Shown: positions 9,087-17,827, counted from the stretch's first letter. The stretch: DNA of 64,000 nucleotides from Flavobacterium tyrosinilyticum (GCF_023656565.1 NZ_JAMOKG010000002.1:1517551-1581550), one strand, 5' to 3'. The notes: generated by a model not told the origin, from the sequence alone. Made by a program: numbers and translations.

Positions 9087-10811
9087 ATGCAGCTATTTGA
9101 CTGGATCGTACTTATTGTTACACTTTTATTTATTGTTGGATACGGCTCTTGGAAAACCCGAGGAAGTAAAAACGTAGAAGATTTTATTTTAGGAAACAAC
9201 GAAACACCTTGGTATACTGTAGGTCTTTCTGTAATGGCGACACAAGCGAGTGCAATTACATTTTTATCGACTCCAGGACAGGCTTATCATGACGGAATGG
9301 GGTTTGTGCAATTCTATTTTGGTTTGCCCATTGCGATGATTGTTATTTGTTTGACTTTTATTCCGCTATATCATAAAAGCAAAGTTTATACGGCTTATGA
9401 ATTTTTAGAAAAAAGATTTGATGTAAAAACCCGTTCGCTTGCTGCAATTTTGTTTTTAGTGCAAAGAGGTTTAGGAACTGGTTTAACTATCTATGCTCCA
9501 GCAATTATTTTGTCTGCACTTTTAGGATGGAATTTAACTGTAATGAATATCATTATCGGAGTTTTAGTAATCATATATACCTTTTCTGGAGGAACAAAGG
9601 CGGTAAACGTTACGCAAAAACAGCAGATGTTTGTCATTATGTCTGGAATGTTTATCACGTTTTTCTTGATTCTGCATTATCTTCCAAACGATATGACTTT
9701 TAATAGTGCGCTACATATTGCTGGAGCAAATGACAAAATGAATATTGTTGACTTTTCTTTTAATCCCGAAGAAAAATATACTTTTTGGAGTGGTATTACA
9801 GGAGGTTTCTTTTTGGCACTTGCCTATTTTGGTACAGACCAATCACAAGTGGGACGTTATTTATCTGGAAAATCAGTTCGCGAAAGTCAAATGGGATTAA
9901 TTATGAACGGACTTCTAAAAGTGCCAATGCAGTTCTTTATTCTTCTTACAGGAGTTATGGTTTTTGTGTTTTTTCAATTCAATCCGGTTCCTTTAAATTT
10001 TAATCCGAATAATAAAATTGCAATTGAGAAGTCGGCTTATAAACAAGAATATCATGTTTTAGAAGAAAAGCTAGTTAAGCTTTCTGAAGATAAAAAGGTT
10101 ATTAATTTATTGTATATCGATCAGCTGAATCAAGATTATGACAATCCGATTTTGCGTAAAGAATTGGTTGCGCTATCGAATAAAGAAAAAGATCTTCGCG
10201 ATAAAGCAAAGGAAATAATTTCAAGAGCCGATAGTAATTCAGAAACCAACGATAAAGATTATGTGTTTTTTCATTTTATTCTGCATTATTTGCCAAAAGG
10301 TCTAATCGGATTGTTATTGGCCGTTATTATTTCGGCTGCCATGTCTTCTACTGCTTCTGGATTAACTGCACTGGCTTCTACAACAGCAATAGATATTTAC
10401 AAACGAAATCAGAAAGAAGAAAAGTCGGAGAAACATTATTTGCATGTTACCAAGTTTTTTACTCTTTTTTGGGGAGTTATAGCAATACTTTTTGCCTGCG
10501 TTGGAACTTTGTTTGAAAATTTAATTCAGCTTGTAAATATTATTGGTTCTATTTTCTACGGAACTGTTTTAGGAATCTTCCTTGTAGCTTTTTATACCAA
10601 AAGAGTTCAGGCAAAACCAATGTTTATCAGTGCTCTCATAAGCCAGCTTACGATTTTTGTGATTTATTATTTTATGGTTTACAGACAGGAGAAACTGGGT
10701 TATTTATGGCTTAATTTTATTGGAGCTATTTTGACTATTGTATTGGCGCTTTTACTTCAGTTTTTGTTCTTTAAAGGAAAATCGGATGATAATGAGTTAA
10801 TGCTTGAATAA
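9087..10811 (+). CDS. Sodium:solute symporter (SSS family)
   Basis: 574 residues with about 13 transmembrane helices of the LeuT-like SSS fold. Recognisable parts are GNNETPWYTVGLSVMATQAS near 38-57, the TM helix with GLGTGLTIYAPA near 130, SGGTKAVNVTQKQQM near 168-182 and AMSSTASGLTALASTTAIDI near 420-440. Residues about 310-390 form a long charged, probably coiled-coil, loop between two helices that is larger than in many family members. The gene is translationally packed with the PIG-L deacetylase and a microprotein, suggesting sodium-driven uptake of the deacetylated sugar or amino-sugar product. The solute cannot be assigned. Confidence 0.9.
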   Translation: MQLFDWIVLIVTLLFIVGYGSWKTRGSKNVEDFILGNNETPWYTVGLSVMATQASAITFLSTPGQAYHDGMGFVQFYFGLPIAMIVICLTFIPLYHKSKVYTAYEFLEKRFDVKTRSLAAILFLVQRGLGTGLTIYAPAIILSALLGWNLTVMNIIIGVLVIIYTFSGGTKAVNVTQKQQMFVIMSGMFITFFLILHYLPNDMTFNSALHIAGANDKMNIVDFSFNPEEKYTFWSGITGGFFLALAYFGTDQSQVGRYLSGKSVRESQMGLIMNGLLKVPMQFFILLTGVMVFVFFQFNPVPLNFNPNNKIAIEKSAYKQEYHVLEEKLVKLSEDKKVINLLYIDQLNQDYDNPILRKELVALSNKEKDLRDKAKEIISRADSNSETNDKDYVFFHFILHYLPKGLIGLLLAVIISAAMSSTASGLTALASTTAIDIYKRNQKEEKSEKHYLHVTKFFTLFWGVIAILFACVGTLFENLIQLVNIIGSIFYGTVLGIFLVAFYTKRVQAKPMFISALISQLTIFVIYYFMVYRQEKLGYLWLNFIGAILTIVLALLLQFLFFKGKSDDNELMLE

Positions 10812-10814
10812 AAG

Positions 10815-11303
10815 ATGATTCGAAAACTGTTTTTAGTGCTATTATTTTTTTCATTCTTTCAGATAGAAAGTCAGAATCTTGATACTTCTAATATAGTTGT
10901 AGACACTTCAAGTTCGTCTCAATTGTACACAAAATGTTTTGAGAATTTAAATCAAGGAAATGAAATTTTCTTGAAATATCCAGGATTTCAAAGTTCAAAG
11001 TTTTGTTCATTAATCACTTGTTCTTTCCTTCTTTCATACAAAGAAGCTGATTTACAAATTGCTGGCGAGCAAAGATTAATTGGCATTGCCACTCAATTAT
11101 TTAAAGAAGGAAATCCAGTTTATTTAATTAGCGGTTTAGATAGTTCTTTTGAAGCAGCTAAGAAAAATGAAAACTTAGAAGATGACAATCACATTGTTTA
11201 TATTAGCTATTCCGAGTGTATCAGTCCAGCATTTTTAAGAAAAGCGGCAGAAATTGTAAACCAACAGACTGATAGATTAACTAAACAAAAATATCTCAAA
11301 TAA
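10815..11303 (+). CDS. Exported protein of unknown function
   Basis: 162 residues, beginning three bases after the symporter stop, so it is probably the last gene of the same operon. The N-terminus has a short hydrophobic signal sequence (KLFLVLLFFSFFQIESQ). The mature part has three cysteines (near 40, 56 and 62) plus one near 137, and mixed alpha/beta character. I recognise no family. Its place behind the deacetylase and symporter suggests an accessory periplasmic role, which is inference only. A dispersed hairpin repeat follows seven bases after the stop. Confidence 0.7.
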   Translation: MIRKLFLVLLFFSFFQIESQNLDTSNIVVDTSSSSQLYTKCFENLNQGNEIFLKYPGFQSSKFCSLITCSFLLSYKEADLQIAGEQRLIGIATQLFKEGNPVYLISGLDSSFEAAKKNENLEDDNHIVYISYSECISPAFLRKAAEIVNQQTDRLTKQKYLK

Positions 11304-11310
11304 AGCCTGA

Positions 11311-11392
11311 TGCCCTAGCCCTGATGGTAGCGGCATCCTTTTGTGGCGGGGTTCGCCACAAAAGATACAGCGGACAGCAGGAAATAGCTGCT
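11311..11392 (+). repeat. Dispersed long-hairpin repeat, copy 1
   Basis: A perfect 10-bp inner stem (CTTTTGTGGC at 11338-11347, GCCACAAAAG at 11355-11364) closes a GGGGTTC loop. Flanking arms on both sides (from CCCTGATGGTAGC to GACAGCAGG) can extend the hairpin with mismatches. A second copy in the opposite orientation lies at 39243-39320. It could act as a transcript end or as a REP-like element. Confidence 0.8.
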
Positions 11393-11507
11393 TAAAATTC
11401 GGATAACTATTTTCTTCCATTACAATTCTTCATTTATTGTAAGTAAAAAAGACTATTTTAGTAAGTTGTAAAACTGACCAAAAACTAACCAATTTTAAGC
11501 TGAAAAA

Positions 11508-12110
11508 ATGAAGATTTCAGACAATTTAGAAAAACTATTGCCATTTGGCTATCTCTTTTTGATTGTAATGGGAATACTAAAAGACAGTATTTATTATTAT
11601 CAATTCGGAATTAATATTTTAAGGTATTCTACTATTATGGACGTTTTAATTAGTCCGATTGCTGAATTTACCTCAAACCCAATTATTCTTGGAGCCATCA
11701 TTATACTTTTTTTGGTTCATTTTTATCTTCCTTCTTTTTTAGCGAAGAATAAAGATTTGGCCTTTGTAAAAAGATCTTTTGAACTAAAATCGACTGATGC
11801 ATTATCTCCAGAAGAAACTAAAAGCTACTACAATGGTATTGCCATAAAATCACTTATACTTTTTCTGTTGTCTTTTTTTCTTGGCTATGGTATGGCAGGA
11901 GGTTATTTTACTAAGAAAAAGCTAAAAGAAAACAAATTGGATTACAGCTATCAAATGGATTTTAACGAAGGTGAATCTAAAAACGTTTTTGTTATTGGAA
12001 ACAATAGTTTGTACTACTTTTATTTTGTCAAAGGAGATAAAAAAGTAAAAATTACTCCGCTAGCCGCGATAAAAAACATTGAACTCGTTGAGAACAGAAT
12101 GATTGATTAA
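11508..12110 (+). CDS. Membrane protein of unknown function
   Basis: 200 residues with three predicted transmembrane helices (about 10-27, 60-80 and 112-132) and a C-terminal soluble portion of about 65 residues with alternating beta strands (KNVFVIGNNSLYYFYF). No family was recognised. The start at 11508 follows 100 bases of AT-rich leader. The next gene starts 25 bases downstream, so both may form a two-gene unit encoding membrane proteins. Confidence 0.7.
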   Translation: MKISDNLEKLLPFGYLFLIVMGILKDSIYYYQFGINILRYSTIMDVLISPIAEFTSNPIILGAIIILFLVHFYLPSFLAKNKDLAFVKRSFELKSTDALSPEETKSYYNGIAIKSLILFLLSFFLGYGMAGGYFTKKKLKENKLDYSYQMDFNEGESKNVFVIGNNSLYYFYFVKGDKKVKITPLAAIKNIELVENRMID

Positions 12111-12135
12111 TTATTGTTATCTAAAAAAAAGCTTT

Positions 12136-12765
12136 ATGAAAGATCACAGAAAATACAGCAATAAAACCAAAGCTGCTTTTATATTACTAGTTGTGATGCT
12201 TATCATTCTGCTTGGTAACTTTAATACGTTGCGAAATTCTAAAAACGTAAATGATAATATCAATGCTATTTACAAAGACCGATTGGTTGTGGCTCATTAT
12301 ATTTTTCAATATTCTAAAGAACTTCATTTTATAAAAGCTGAAGCTGAAAAATTAGATTTAAGCGATAATATCAAGAAAGATGAAATTATTCACACCTTAG
12401 ACATTATTCATAATATTGATGATTTGTATGCCAAGACGGTTTTAACAAATAAAGAAAAACAGTATTTTGATGCTTTTTTACTTTCATGCAAAGAAATCAA
12501 TAAACAGGTTGAAAATAAAGATTGGAAGAAAATAGCCAATTCGAGTGCGCAAGCATTAAAAACTCTCGAATCTCTTTCGCAAATTCAGATTGAAGAAGGA
12601 AAAGCAAAACTTGCTGTCGCAAATGCTATGTACAGCAGAAACAATGTACTTGGCCAACTTCAAATCGCATTGCTGATTATTTTAGGAGGCATTACTTTTT
12701 ATTTATTAATTATAAAGAAAATAAAAAGGACGGTAAAAATTCCTGAACCGCCCTCTATGAATTAA
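12136..12765 (+). CDS. Two-TM protein with four-helix-bundle MCP-like sensor domain
   Basis: 209 residues from the ATG at 12136; an upstream ATG at 12103 would overlap the previous gene and add a non-conserved extension. A helix at about 13-32 and one near the C-terminus (about 180-198) flank a 145-residue, strongly helical periplasmic region, the layout of the 4HB_MCP sensor domain of chemoreceptors and sensor kinases. No signalling domain follows, as only about ten basic residues remain in the cytoplasm. It may be an orphan sensor-like membrane protein. Domain assignment rests on helix pattern and phrases such as NDNINAIYKDRLVVAHYI. Confidence 0.65.
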   Translation: MKDHRKYSNKTKAAFILLVVMLIILLGNFNTLRNSKNVNDNINAIYKDRLVVAHYIFQYSKELHFIKAEAEKLDLSDNIKKDEIIHTLDIIHNIDDLYAKTVLTNKEKQYFDAFLLSCKEINKQVENKDWKKIANSSAQALKTLESLSQIQIEEGKAKLAVANAMYSRNNVLGQLQIALLIILGGITFYLLIIKKIKRTVKIPEPPSMN

Positions 12766-12770
12766 ATTTC

Positions 12771-13181
12771 TTAAAGTTTTCTTTCTTCTTCTTTTATTGA
12801 AAGATCATTGATACTTGCAAAACGTTTTTGCATCAAACCATTTGCATCAAACTCCCAGTTCTCATTTCCATAGGCTCTAAACCAGTTTCCTTCAAGATCT
12901 TGATATTCATACTCAAATCGAACTGCAATTCTATTTTCGGTATGCGCCCAATATTCTTTTTTAAGTTTATAATTTTTCTCCTTTTTCCATTTTTGCGTTA
13001 GGAACTGTACAATTTCTTCTCTTCCGTTTACAAATTGATTTCTGTTCCTCCACTCACTGTCAATCGTATAGGCTTTTGAAACTCTTTCCGGATCCTGACT
13101 GTTCCAAGCATCTTCTGCTAATTGAATTTTCTCTATTGCTGTTTCATACGTGAAAGGCGGCAATGGCAATTTCTGTTCCAT
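12771..13181 (-). CDS. DUF1348 / NTF2-like protein
   Basis: 136 residues of the nuclear transport factor 2-like fold. Motifs typical of DUF1348 are [20 protein letters not shown], the [17 protein letters not shown] segment and the aromatic strand [19 protein letters not shown]. The family is of unknown function and often lies beside regulators of stress or detoxification genes. Here it starts five bases after the stop of a TetR-type regulator and is therefore probably in the same transcript and under its control. It converges on the preceding plus-strand gene with a five-base gap. Confidence 0.85.
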   Translation of the reverse strand: MEQKLPLPPFTYETAIEKIQLAEDAWNSQDPERVSKAYTIDSEWRNRNQFVNGREEIVQFLTQKWKKEKNYKLKKEYWAHTENRIAVRFEYEYQDLEGNWFRAYGNENWEFDANGLMQKRFASINDLSIKEEERKL

Positions 13182-13186
13182 AATAA

Positions 13187-13708
13187 TTAGATTAAAGTTT
13201 GGATAATTTTCTTAGTTTGCTCAATAAGTTGATTGGATTTAAAAAGTTGACTTTCTATAATGCAACTCTCAAAAAGTAGATATACGTGATCTGATAAAAG
13301 AGTATCATTTAAAATTTCGCTAAAATAGACGCGTAAATCAGCTTTATGGTTTTGAATTACGTCTAAAATTTTAATATTATCGGATTGAATTTCTGATAGA
13401 ATATTTAGAAAACTGCAACCTCTAAAATTTTCCTTTTTATTCATATAAATTAGGAAATCAAAAGAAGCTAAAATTTTTAGTTTGCTATCCTCTTCTTTGG
13501 ATGTAAACTTTTGTAATTCTTCGAACCAAAAGAAATGACGCTGATTTAAAAATGCCACGCACAAATCCTCCTTAGATTTAAAATGCTGATAAAAACTTGC
13601 CTTTGCAACTTTTGCCTCTTCAATAATTTGATTGATGCCAGTAGCATTATAACCCTGTGTGTGAAATAAAGTAAATGTTTTTTCTAATATTCTTTCTTTT
13701 GGCAGCAT
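13187..13708 (-). CDS. TetR/AcrR family transcriptional regulator
   Basis: 173 residues. An N-terminal helix-turn-helix (about 18-48) shows the family sequence [20 protein letters not shown] followed by KSKEDL. The C-terminal ligand-binding part is short and helical. It precedes the DUF1348 gene in one unit. A perfect 6+6 dyad lies 47 bases upstream of the start, next to a -7 promoter box, which fits autorepression. The effector is unknown. Confidence 0.9.
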   Translation of the reverse strand: MLPKERILEKTFTLFHTQGYNATGINQIIEEAKVAKASFYQHFKSKEDLCVAFLNQRHFFWFEELQKFTSKEEDSKLKILASFDFLIYMNKKENFRGCSFLNILSEIQSDNIKILDVIQNHKADLRVYFSEILNDTLLSDHVYLLFESCIIESQLFKSNQLIEQTKKIIQTLI

Positions 13709-13728
13709 AACATCTTAATTTATATCTG

Positions 13729-13736
13729 CAAATATA
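13729..13736 (-). promoter_or_regulatory. -7 promoter box of the TetR gene
   Basis: Read on the minus strand this is TATATTTG, matching TAnnTTTG, 21 bases before the TetR ATG. The dyad operator lies upstream at roughly the -33 position. Confidence 0.55.
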
Positions 13737-13754
13737 AAAAACATTTTCAAACAA

Positions 13755-13768
13755 ACAGACAAGTCTGT
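13755..13768. promoter_or_regulatory. Dyad operator for the TetR-type regulator
   Basis: ACAGAC-AA-GTCTGT is a perfect 6+6 inverted repeat around two bases. Its location upstream of the -7 box of a TetR gene is what is expected for autoregulation. The binding protein is inferred from position. Confidence 0.6.
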
Positions 13769-13785
13769 CTATTTTATTTTGAAGA

Positions 13786-13818
13786 CAAAAAAAATCCAAA
13801 ACTCGTCAGTTTTGGATT
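13786..13818 (-). terminator. Terminator of the DUF2911 gene
   Basis: A perfect 10-bp stem (AATCCAAAAC / GTTTTGGATT) with a six-base loop is followed on the minus strand by eight T residues. It lies about 43 bases after the DUF2911 stop. Confidence 0.85.
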
Positions 13819-13860
13819 TTGATATTTTAAAAATTGGAATTTAAGAATTCTAAAGAATTA

Positions 13861-14703
13861 TTATCTGCTCCACTCAGCGATACTGTCTTTATTCAATTTT
13901 ACGTAATCGGCGTTGTTTGCCGCTTCAGCAGATGCTAAAGAAGCTTTTGCTGTTTCGATTGCTCCTTTTTTATCTCCTTGTTTAGCTTGAATTTGAGACT
14001 TCAATCTTGTTACGTAATAGGGTTTATCTGAACTCATATCCAACGCTTTGTCTACATAATTTCTAGCCGTTTCAATATTTCCGTTTGATTGGAATAAGTA
14101 TTGAGATGCTGCAAAATAATCGTTCCATGTTGGACCAGCCAACGTTTTATCGATACTAGCTGTAGCAATTTTAGCTGTTGGAACTTCAAATTTTAAAGAT
14201 ACATGAGAATTTTCCCAAGCGATATCTAAATATCCAAAATTAGGATCTAATCCGTTGATTCCTATTGTAAAAGTTTCAATTGGAGTTGGCAAAGCATCTT
14301 CTTTAACTGTAGTTTTTAAAGCTACGTACGAATCGCTCCAGTTTTCTGGCAATCCCCAGTTATCAGTAGAAAGATAGAAAATGATATCCCAACTTTCGAT
14401 TCTAGGAACTGTATAAATTGCATATTTTCCTTTTTTTAACGTTTTTCCGTCTATAATAACGTCATCGCTAAAATTAATAATTGTATTTTCATTAGCTCCA
14501 GTTCTCCATAATTTTCCAAACGGAACTAAATTTCCGAACACAGCTCTTCCTCTTGCTCCTGGTCTTGAATACGTAACTTCAACATCAGTTAAACCAACAG
14601 TTTGTTTGATATATCCTTTTGGACTTGCCTGCGGAGTTTTTACTTGCGCTTCTGATGCTAATGGCGCTAAGATCAAGGCTAAAGCAATAAGTAGTTTCTT
14701 CAT
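13861..14703 (-). CDS. DUF2911 domain protein with C-terminal TPR-like helices
   Basis: 280 residues with a signal peptide (about 1-19, LASEAQ). The DUF2911 domain spans about 25-175, with its typical opening SPKGYIKQTVGLTDVEVTYSR and GRAVFGNLVPFGKLWRTGAN. The last 90 residues are paired helices (NYFAASQYLFQSNGNIETA; KGAIETAKASLASAEAAN) like a short tetratricopeptide segment. DUF2911 proteins are exported proteins of unknown function common in Bacteroidota. The gene has its own terminator and appears monocistronic. Confidence 0.9.
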   Translation of the reverse strand: MKKLLIALALILAPLASEAQVKTPQASPKGYIKQTVGLTDVEVTYSRPGARGRAVFGNLVPFGKLWRTGANENTIINFSDDVIIDGKTLKKGKYAIYTVPRIESWDIIFYLSTDNWGLPENWSDSYVALKTTVKEDALPTPIETFTIGINGLDPNFGYLDIAWENSHVSLKFEVPTAKIATASIDKTLAGPTWNDYFAASQYLFQSNGNIETARNYVDKALDMSSDKPYYVTRLKSQIQAKQGDKKGAIETAKASLASAEAANNADYVKLNKDSIAEWSR

Positions 14704-14773
14704 TATTTTAAGTTTTATTTTTTATCCAAATTTACAAATTCAATTAGGGAACAAATGTTAAATTTAATATAAT

Positions 14774-15436
14774 TCAGTCCTTTAGCTGTGATATTTTTTT
14801 AGCATTCAATTCGTTAAAATGTTCTATAACTAAATCAGCTTCAGATAAATCTTGAAGATGAGAATGCTCGCTATTGTATCCTATACAATAAATTCCTGCG
14901 CCTTTTGCTGCTTTTATTCCATTTGTGCTATCTTCAATAATAACGCATTCTTCTTTTGGTGCAACAGAAAGAGAAGCCGCATGAATAAATATCGCTGGAT
15001 TAGGTTTTGATTGTGGAAAATCTTCTCCGCTCACAATATGCGTAAAATACTGGTGTAAATTGAATCTTGTAAAAACACGATCGATAGTGACTTTTGAAGC
15101 CGAAGAAGCTAAAATTAATTGCATTCCGCTGTTGTACAAATCTTTAATCAAATCTTCGACACCATCCAAAAGATGCAAATCTTCCTTAGTATCAAAAGCT
15201 TCATTAAAAATAGTTCTTTTTCGCTGAATCAAATCTTCTACTTCCTGCTCTACAGTAGGGAAATAACTTTTTAAAGTTTGAAATGTATTTCGAGTCGAAA
15301 ATCCAGTAAACGTGGTGTACATTTCTTCTGGAACTTCGATATTCAATTCTGAAAATTGTAAATAGTAGGCATAACGATGAACTGGCTCCGTGTCAACGAT
15401 TACGCCATCCATATCAAAAATTACTGTTTTAATCAT
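14774..15436 (-). CDS. HAD-superfamily hydrolase, beta-phosphoglucomutase-like
   Basis: 220 residues. Motif I is DMDGVIVDTEP (nucleophile and acid Asp), motif II is the Ser in LASSAS near 115, motif III is the Lys in SKPNP near 148, and motif IV is the acidic pair in IIEDSTNG near 172. A helical cap (about 18-85) places it in subfamily I with beta-phosphoglucomutase and 2-deoxyglucose-6-phosphatase-type enzymes. It dephosphorylates or isomerises a small phosphorylated substrate that cannot be named from sequence. A complex inverted repeat lies immediately upstream. Confidence 0.85.
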   Translation of the reverse strand: MIKTVIFDMDGVIVDTEPVHRYAYYLQFSELNIEVPEEMYTTFTGFSTRNTFQTLKSYFPTVEQEVEDLIQRKRTIFNEAFDTKEDLHLLDGVEDLIKDLYNSGMQLILASSASKVTIDRVFTRFNLHQYFTHIVSGEDFPQSKPNPAIFIHAASLSVAPKEECVIIEDSTNGIKAAKGAGIYCIGYNSEHSHLQDLSEADLVIEHFNELNAKKISQLKD

Positions 15437-15455
15437 TTTTTTTAAGGTTCTGAGG

Positions 15456-15621
15456 TTCTGAGATACTAAGATTCTAAGGTTTCTCTCTATTTATATTTAA
15501 CTTTGACAAAGTTTTGAACTTTGTCAAAGTTGTTTTAAGTTCTATTTATAAGTTCAAGAAATTAAGATTCAACATTCTAGCTACAAGAACCTTAGCACCT
15601 TAGAATCTTAGTATCTTAGAA
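15456..15621. repeat. Nested inverted-repeat element between the HAD and tcdA genes
   Basis: Outer arms of 25 bases (15456-15480 and 15597-15621) are inverted copies with a single mismatch. Inside lies a perfect 15-bp hairpin (AACTTTGACAAAGTT at 15499-15513, AACTTTGTCAAAGTT at 15517-15531). The element fills the intergenic space almost exactly, ending two bases from the tcdA stop. It may be a REP-like or MITE-like insertion, or a processed RNA end. Confidence 0.75.
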
Positions 15622-15623
15622 AC

Positions 15624-16337
15624 TTATTTTTTAAGCAGATGTCTAATCACTGTTTCGGCAGCGTGCAAGCCAAATAATCCTGGCATATAGCTGTTTGTTC
15701 CGTAAAATGACTTTTTAAAGTTTTTACCGTCTGTTAATTTTAAGCTTTTTTCGTCTTGAATTTCAGAAGAGAAAACCACTTTCAGTTTATTGATTTTTAC
15801 TTCTTTTAAACGCTTACGGACTGTTTTGGAGAAATAGCAGTTAATCGTTTTTGAAATATCTGCTACTTTTACTTTAGAAGCCAACATTTTTCCTCCCGCT
15901 CCCATGCTGCTAATGATTTTTACTCTTTTGCGTTTGGCAGCAATAATCAGGTTTAATTTTGGAGTAATACTGTCAATACAATCTAAAACATAATCAAACT
16001 CTGGAGAAACAATCTCAAAAGCACGCTCTGGCGAAAGGAATTCCTGAACACGAGTTAAATTCAATTCCGGATTAATATCCATCAATCGATCGCCAACAAT
16101 TTTAATTTTTGGCTGTCCAACTGTAGAATGCAAAGCTGGTAATTGACGGTTAATATTCGTAATATCCACAACGTCTCCGTCTACAATTGTCATGTTACCC
16201 ACTCCTGCTCTTGCTAAAAATTCAGCCGCAAAAGATCCAACTCCTCCTAGCCCAACGACTAAAACATTAGATTTTTGTAAATTTTCTAATCCTTCTTTAG
16301 TAAACAAAAGCTCTGCTCTTTCTGTCCATTCTGCCAT
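15624..16337 (-). CDS. tcdA: tRNA threonylcarbamoyladenosine dehydratase
   Basis: 237 residues from the ATG at 16335-16337, giving the usual N-terminus MAEWTERAELLF. An in-frame ATG at 16382 would add 15 residues encoded by a simple heptamer repeat and is less likely. The ThiF/E1-like fold has the ATP-binding glycine loop VVGLGGVGSFAAEFLARAG (about 26-44) and the NRQLPALHSTVGQPK segment near 65. TcdA makes cyclic t6A at position 37 of ANN-decoding tRNAs. It stands between two repeat-filled intergenic regions. Confidence 0.9.
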   Translation of the reverse strand: MAEWTERAELLFTKEGLENLQKSNVLVVGLGGVGSFAAEFLARAGVGNMTIVDGDVVDITNINRQLPALHSTVGQPKIKIVGDRLMDINPELNLTRVQEFLSPERAFEIVSPEFDYVLDCIDSITPKLNLIIAAKRKRVKIISSMGAGGKMLASKVKVADISKTINCYFSKTVRKRLKEVKINKLKVVFSSEIQDEKSLKLTDGKNFKKSFYGTNSYMPGLFGLHAAETVIRHLLKK

Positions 16338-16375
16338 ATATTCTTTAATTTTATTTTTTGTTTCAAGTTTATGAT

Positions 16376-16519
16376 GTTTCAAGTTTCAAGTTTCAAGTTT
16401 TTTTCGTTGTCAGGGTGAGCGAAGTCGAAGACCTAATTGGAACGCCCTTCGACTTCGCTCAGGGTGACAAACTTTGAACACAAAAAACTCTTTATTCTAT
16501 ATTCTATATTCTATATTCT
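16376..16519. repeat. Compound simple repeats flanking an inverted repeat
   Basis: Three structures follow each other: GTTTCAA repeated three times (16376-16396), an inverted pair whose arms at 16409-16430 and 16447-16468 share TGAGCGAAGTCGAAG and its complement, and ATTCTAT repeated three times plus a partial copy (16494-16519). The central palindrome resembles the CCCTGAGCGAAGTCGAAGGG type of element recurrent in flavobacterial intergenic DNA. It separates tcdA from tatD-like. Confidence 0.75.
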
Positions 16520-16522
16520 TTT

Positions 16523-17170
16523 TTATTGTCTAAATAACCTTTTATAATTACTTAAAATAATGTCTTGTAATTCTTTTAATTCTAATTCTTTATATTCAGA
16601 AGCTAACTCATAAACTTGCTGAATCGTTTCTTCAATTGTATCGGTTTCGAGAAAAAAACGATCATTTGGAACATTCTGAAAAACCGTTTTTAAATCTGGA
16701 TTTTTCAATAAATATTTTCCAAACGAAAGATAAAATCCAGCTGCAATTAATTGCTCTGCCAGTTGATTATTTTTTGAAAAACCATGAATAATCATTGGAA
16801 CTCCTATCTTCATTTTTTTCTTGATTGCCATTACTTCCTGAAAAGCCGCAACGCAATGAATTACTACAGGTTTATTGAATTTTTCTGCTAATTCCAATTG
16901 TTTTTCAAAAACTGAAATCTGCAAATCAAACGGAACTTCAATTCTTTTATCCAAACCACATTCGCCAATTGCCAAACAGTTTGGAGTTTGCAGTTTTTCT
17001 TCTATAATTCTCAAATCTTCATCAATAAGATTTTCGTCAATATACCAAGGATGAATTCCGATAGAATAAAACGAAATCGTCTCATCAAAATCTTTTGGAT
17101 ACTGATTAACCAATTCTACAACATTAGATTGATTGGTAAATTGATGTGTATGAAAATTAAAATATTCCAT
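16523..17170 (-). CDS. TatD family metal-dependent hydrolase
   Basis: 215 residues with TIM-barrel metallohydrolase signatures: the HTH metal motif in NFHTHQ at about 5-8, GIHPWYID near 38, the Glu in AIGECGLD near 68, VIHCVAAFQE near 100, HGF near 128 and the metal Asp in FLETDT near 173. TatD-type enzymes are DNases or exonucleases acting on damaged or 3'-ended DNA. The version here is slightly short (family often 250-265). Its ATG overlaps the DUF1684 stop by one base (TAATG arrangement), implying translational coupling. Confidence 0.87.
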   Translation of the reverse strand: MEYFNFHTHQFTNQSNVVELVNQYPKDFDETISFYSIGIHPWYIDENLIDEDLRIIEEKLQTPNCLAIGECGLDKRIEVPFDLQISVFEKQLELAEKFNKPVVIHCVAAFQEVMAIKKKMKIGVPMIIHGFSKNNQLAEQLIAAGFYLSFGKYLLKNPDLKTVFQNVPNDRFFLETDTIEETIQQVYELASEYKELELKELQDIILSNYKRLFRQ

Positions 17171-17769
17171 TAATGAAACGCTTTTACTCCTGCTTTAATT
17201 TCAATTTTCAAATCGTTTTCCTGTGGTACAAGCGGACAAGAATATTTGTAATTATAAGCGCAATACGGGTTATAAGCTTGATTAAAATCGATTGCTATTG
17301 TGTTTCCTTTCGGAATTTCTAAATCAATATAACGGCCTCCAATGTAGCTTTGCTTTCCACTTGTTAAATCTGAAAAAGGTAAGAAAAGATGATTTTTATA
17401 TTTTTCTTGAACAATAAGTTCTAAACTTTGGTAAACGGCAAGTTTAAAAGCTTTTCCGTTTATTTTAAAGTTTAAAGTACCGTATTTAATATACTTTGGA
17501 GTATAATTTCCTGAAGTTTTCATTTCAAAAACTTTTCCGCCTTTGGCCTTTTCCAAAGTAGCAGTTACAAAATAAGTTTCAGAAATGGGAAAAAATTCTA
17601 AGCTTTTAAAGGTTTTCAAATCTTCAGCCATCAACGGACTCGTCTTAGGATCAGCAAACTCGGTATTGATTTTCTTTTGAAATTTTTGAACATCGGTCTT
17701 ATTGAACTTTTTTTGTGCAAAGCCAAAATTAAATACCAACAATAAAGCAAGGGCGTTTATAGTTTTCAT
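17170..17769 (-). CDS. DUF1684 domain protein, exported
   Basis: 199 residues from the ATG at 17769, which directly begins a signal peptide (MKTINALALLLVFNFGFAQ). An upstream ATG at 17787 adds six residues and is less convincing. The DUF1684 signature is clear: the central FKINGKAFKLAVYQS strand and the C-terminal DFNQAYNPYCAYNYKYSCPL followed by PQENDLKIEIKAG. The family is widespread and its biochemical function is unsettled. It is coupled to the TatD-type gene by a one-base overlap. Confidence 0.87.
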   Translation of the reverse strand: MKTINALALLLVFNFGFAQKKFNKTDVQKFQKKINTEFADPKTSPLMAEDLKTFKSLEFFPISETYFVTATLEKAKGGKVFEMKTSGNYTPKYIKYGTLNFKINGKAFKLAVYQSLELIVQEKYKNHLFLPFSDLTSGKQSYIGGRYIDLEIPKGNTIAIDFNQAYNPYCAYNYKYSCPLVPQENDLKIEIKAGVKAFH

Positions 17770-17827
17770 CTTAGAAATTTTCTGCAAAAATAGTTCAAAA
17801 GTAACAAAACACCAACCACTTAACGAG

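Noticed and set aside
16338..16382. N-terminal extension of TcdA from an ATG at 16382
   Set aside because: The extra 15 residues are encoded by heptamer repeat sequence and the family starts at the inner Met.
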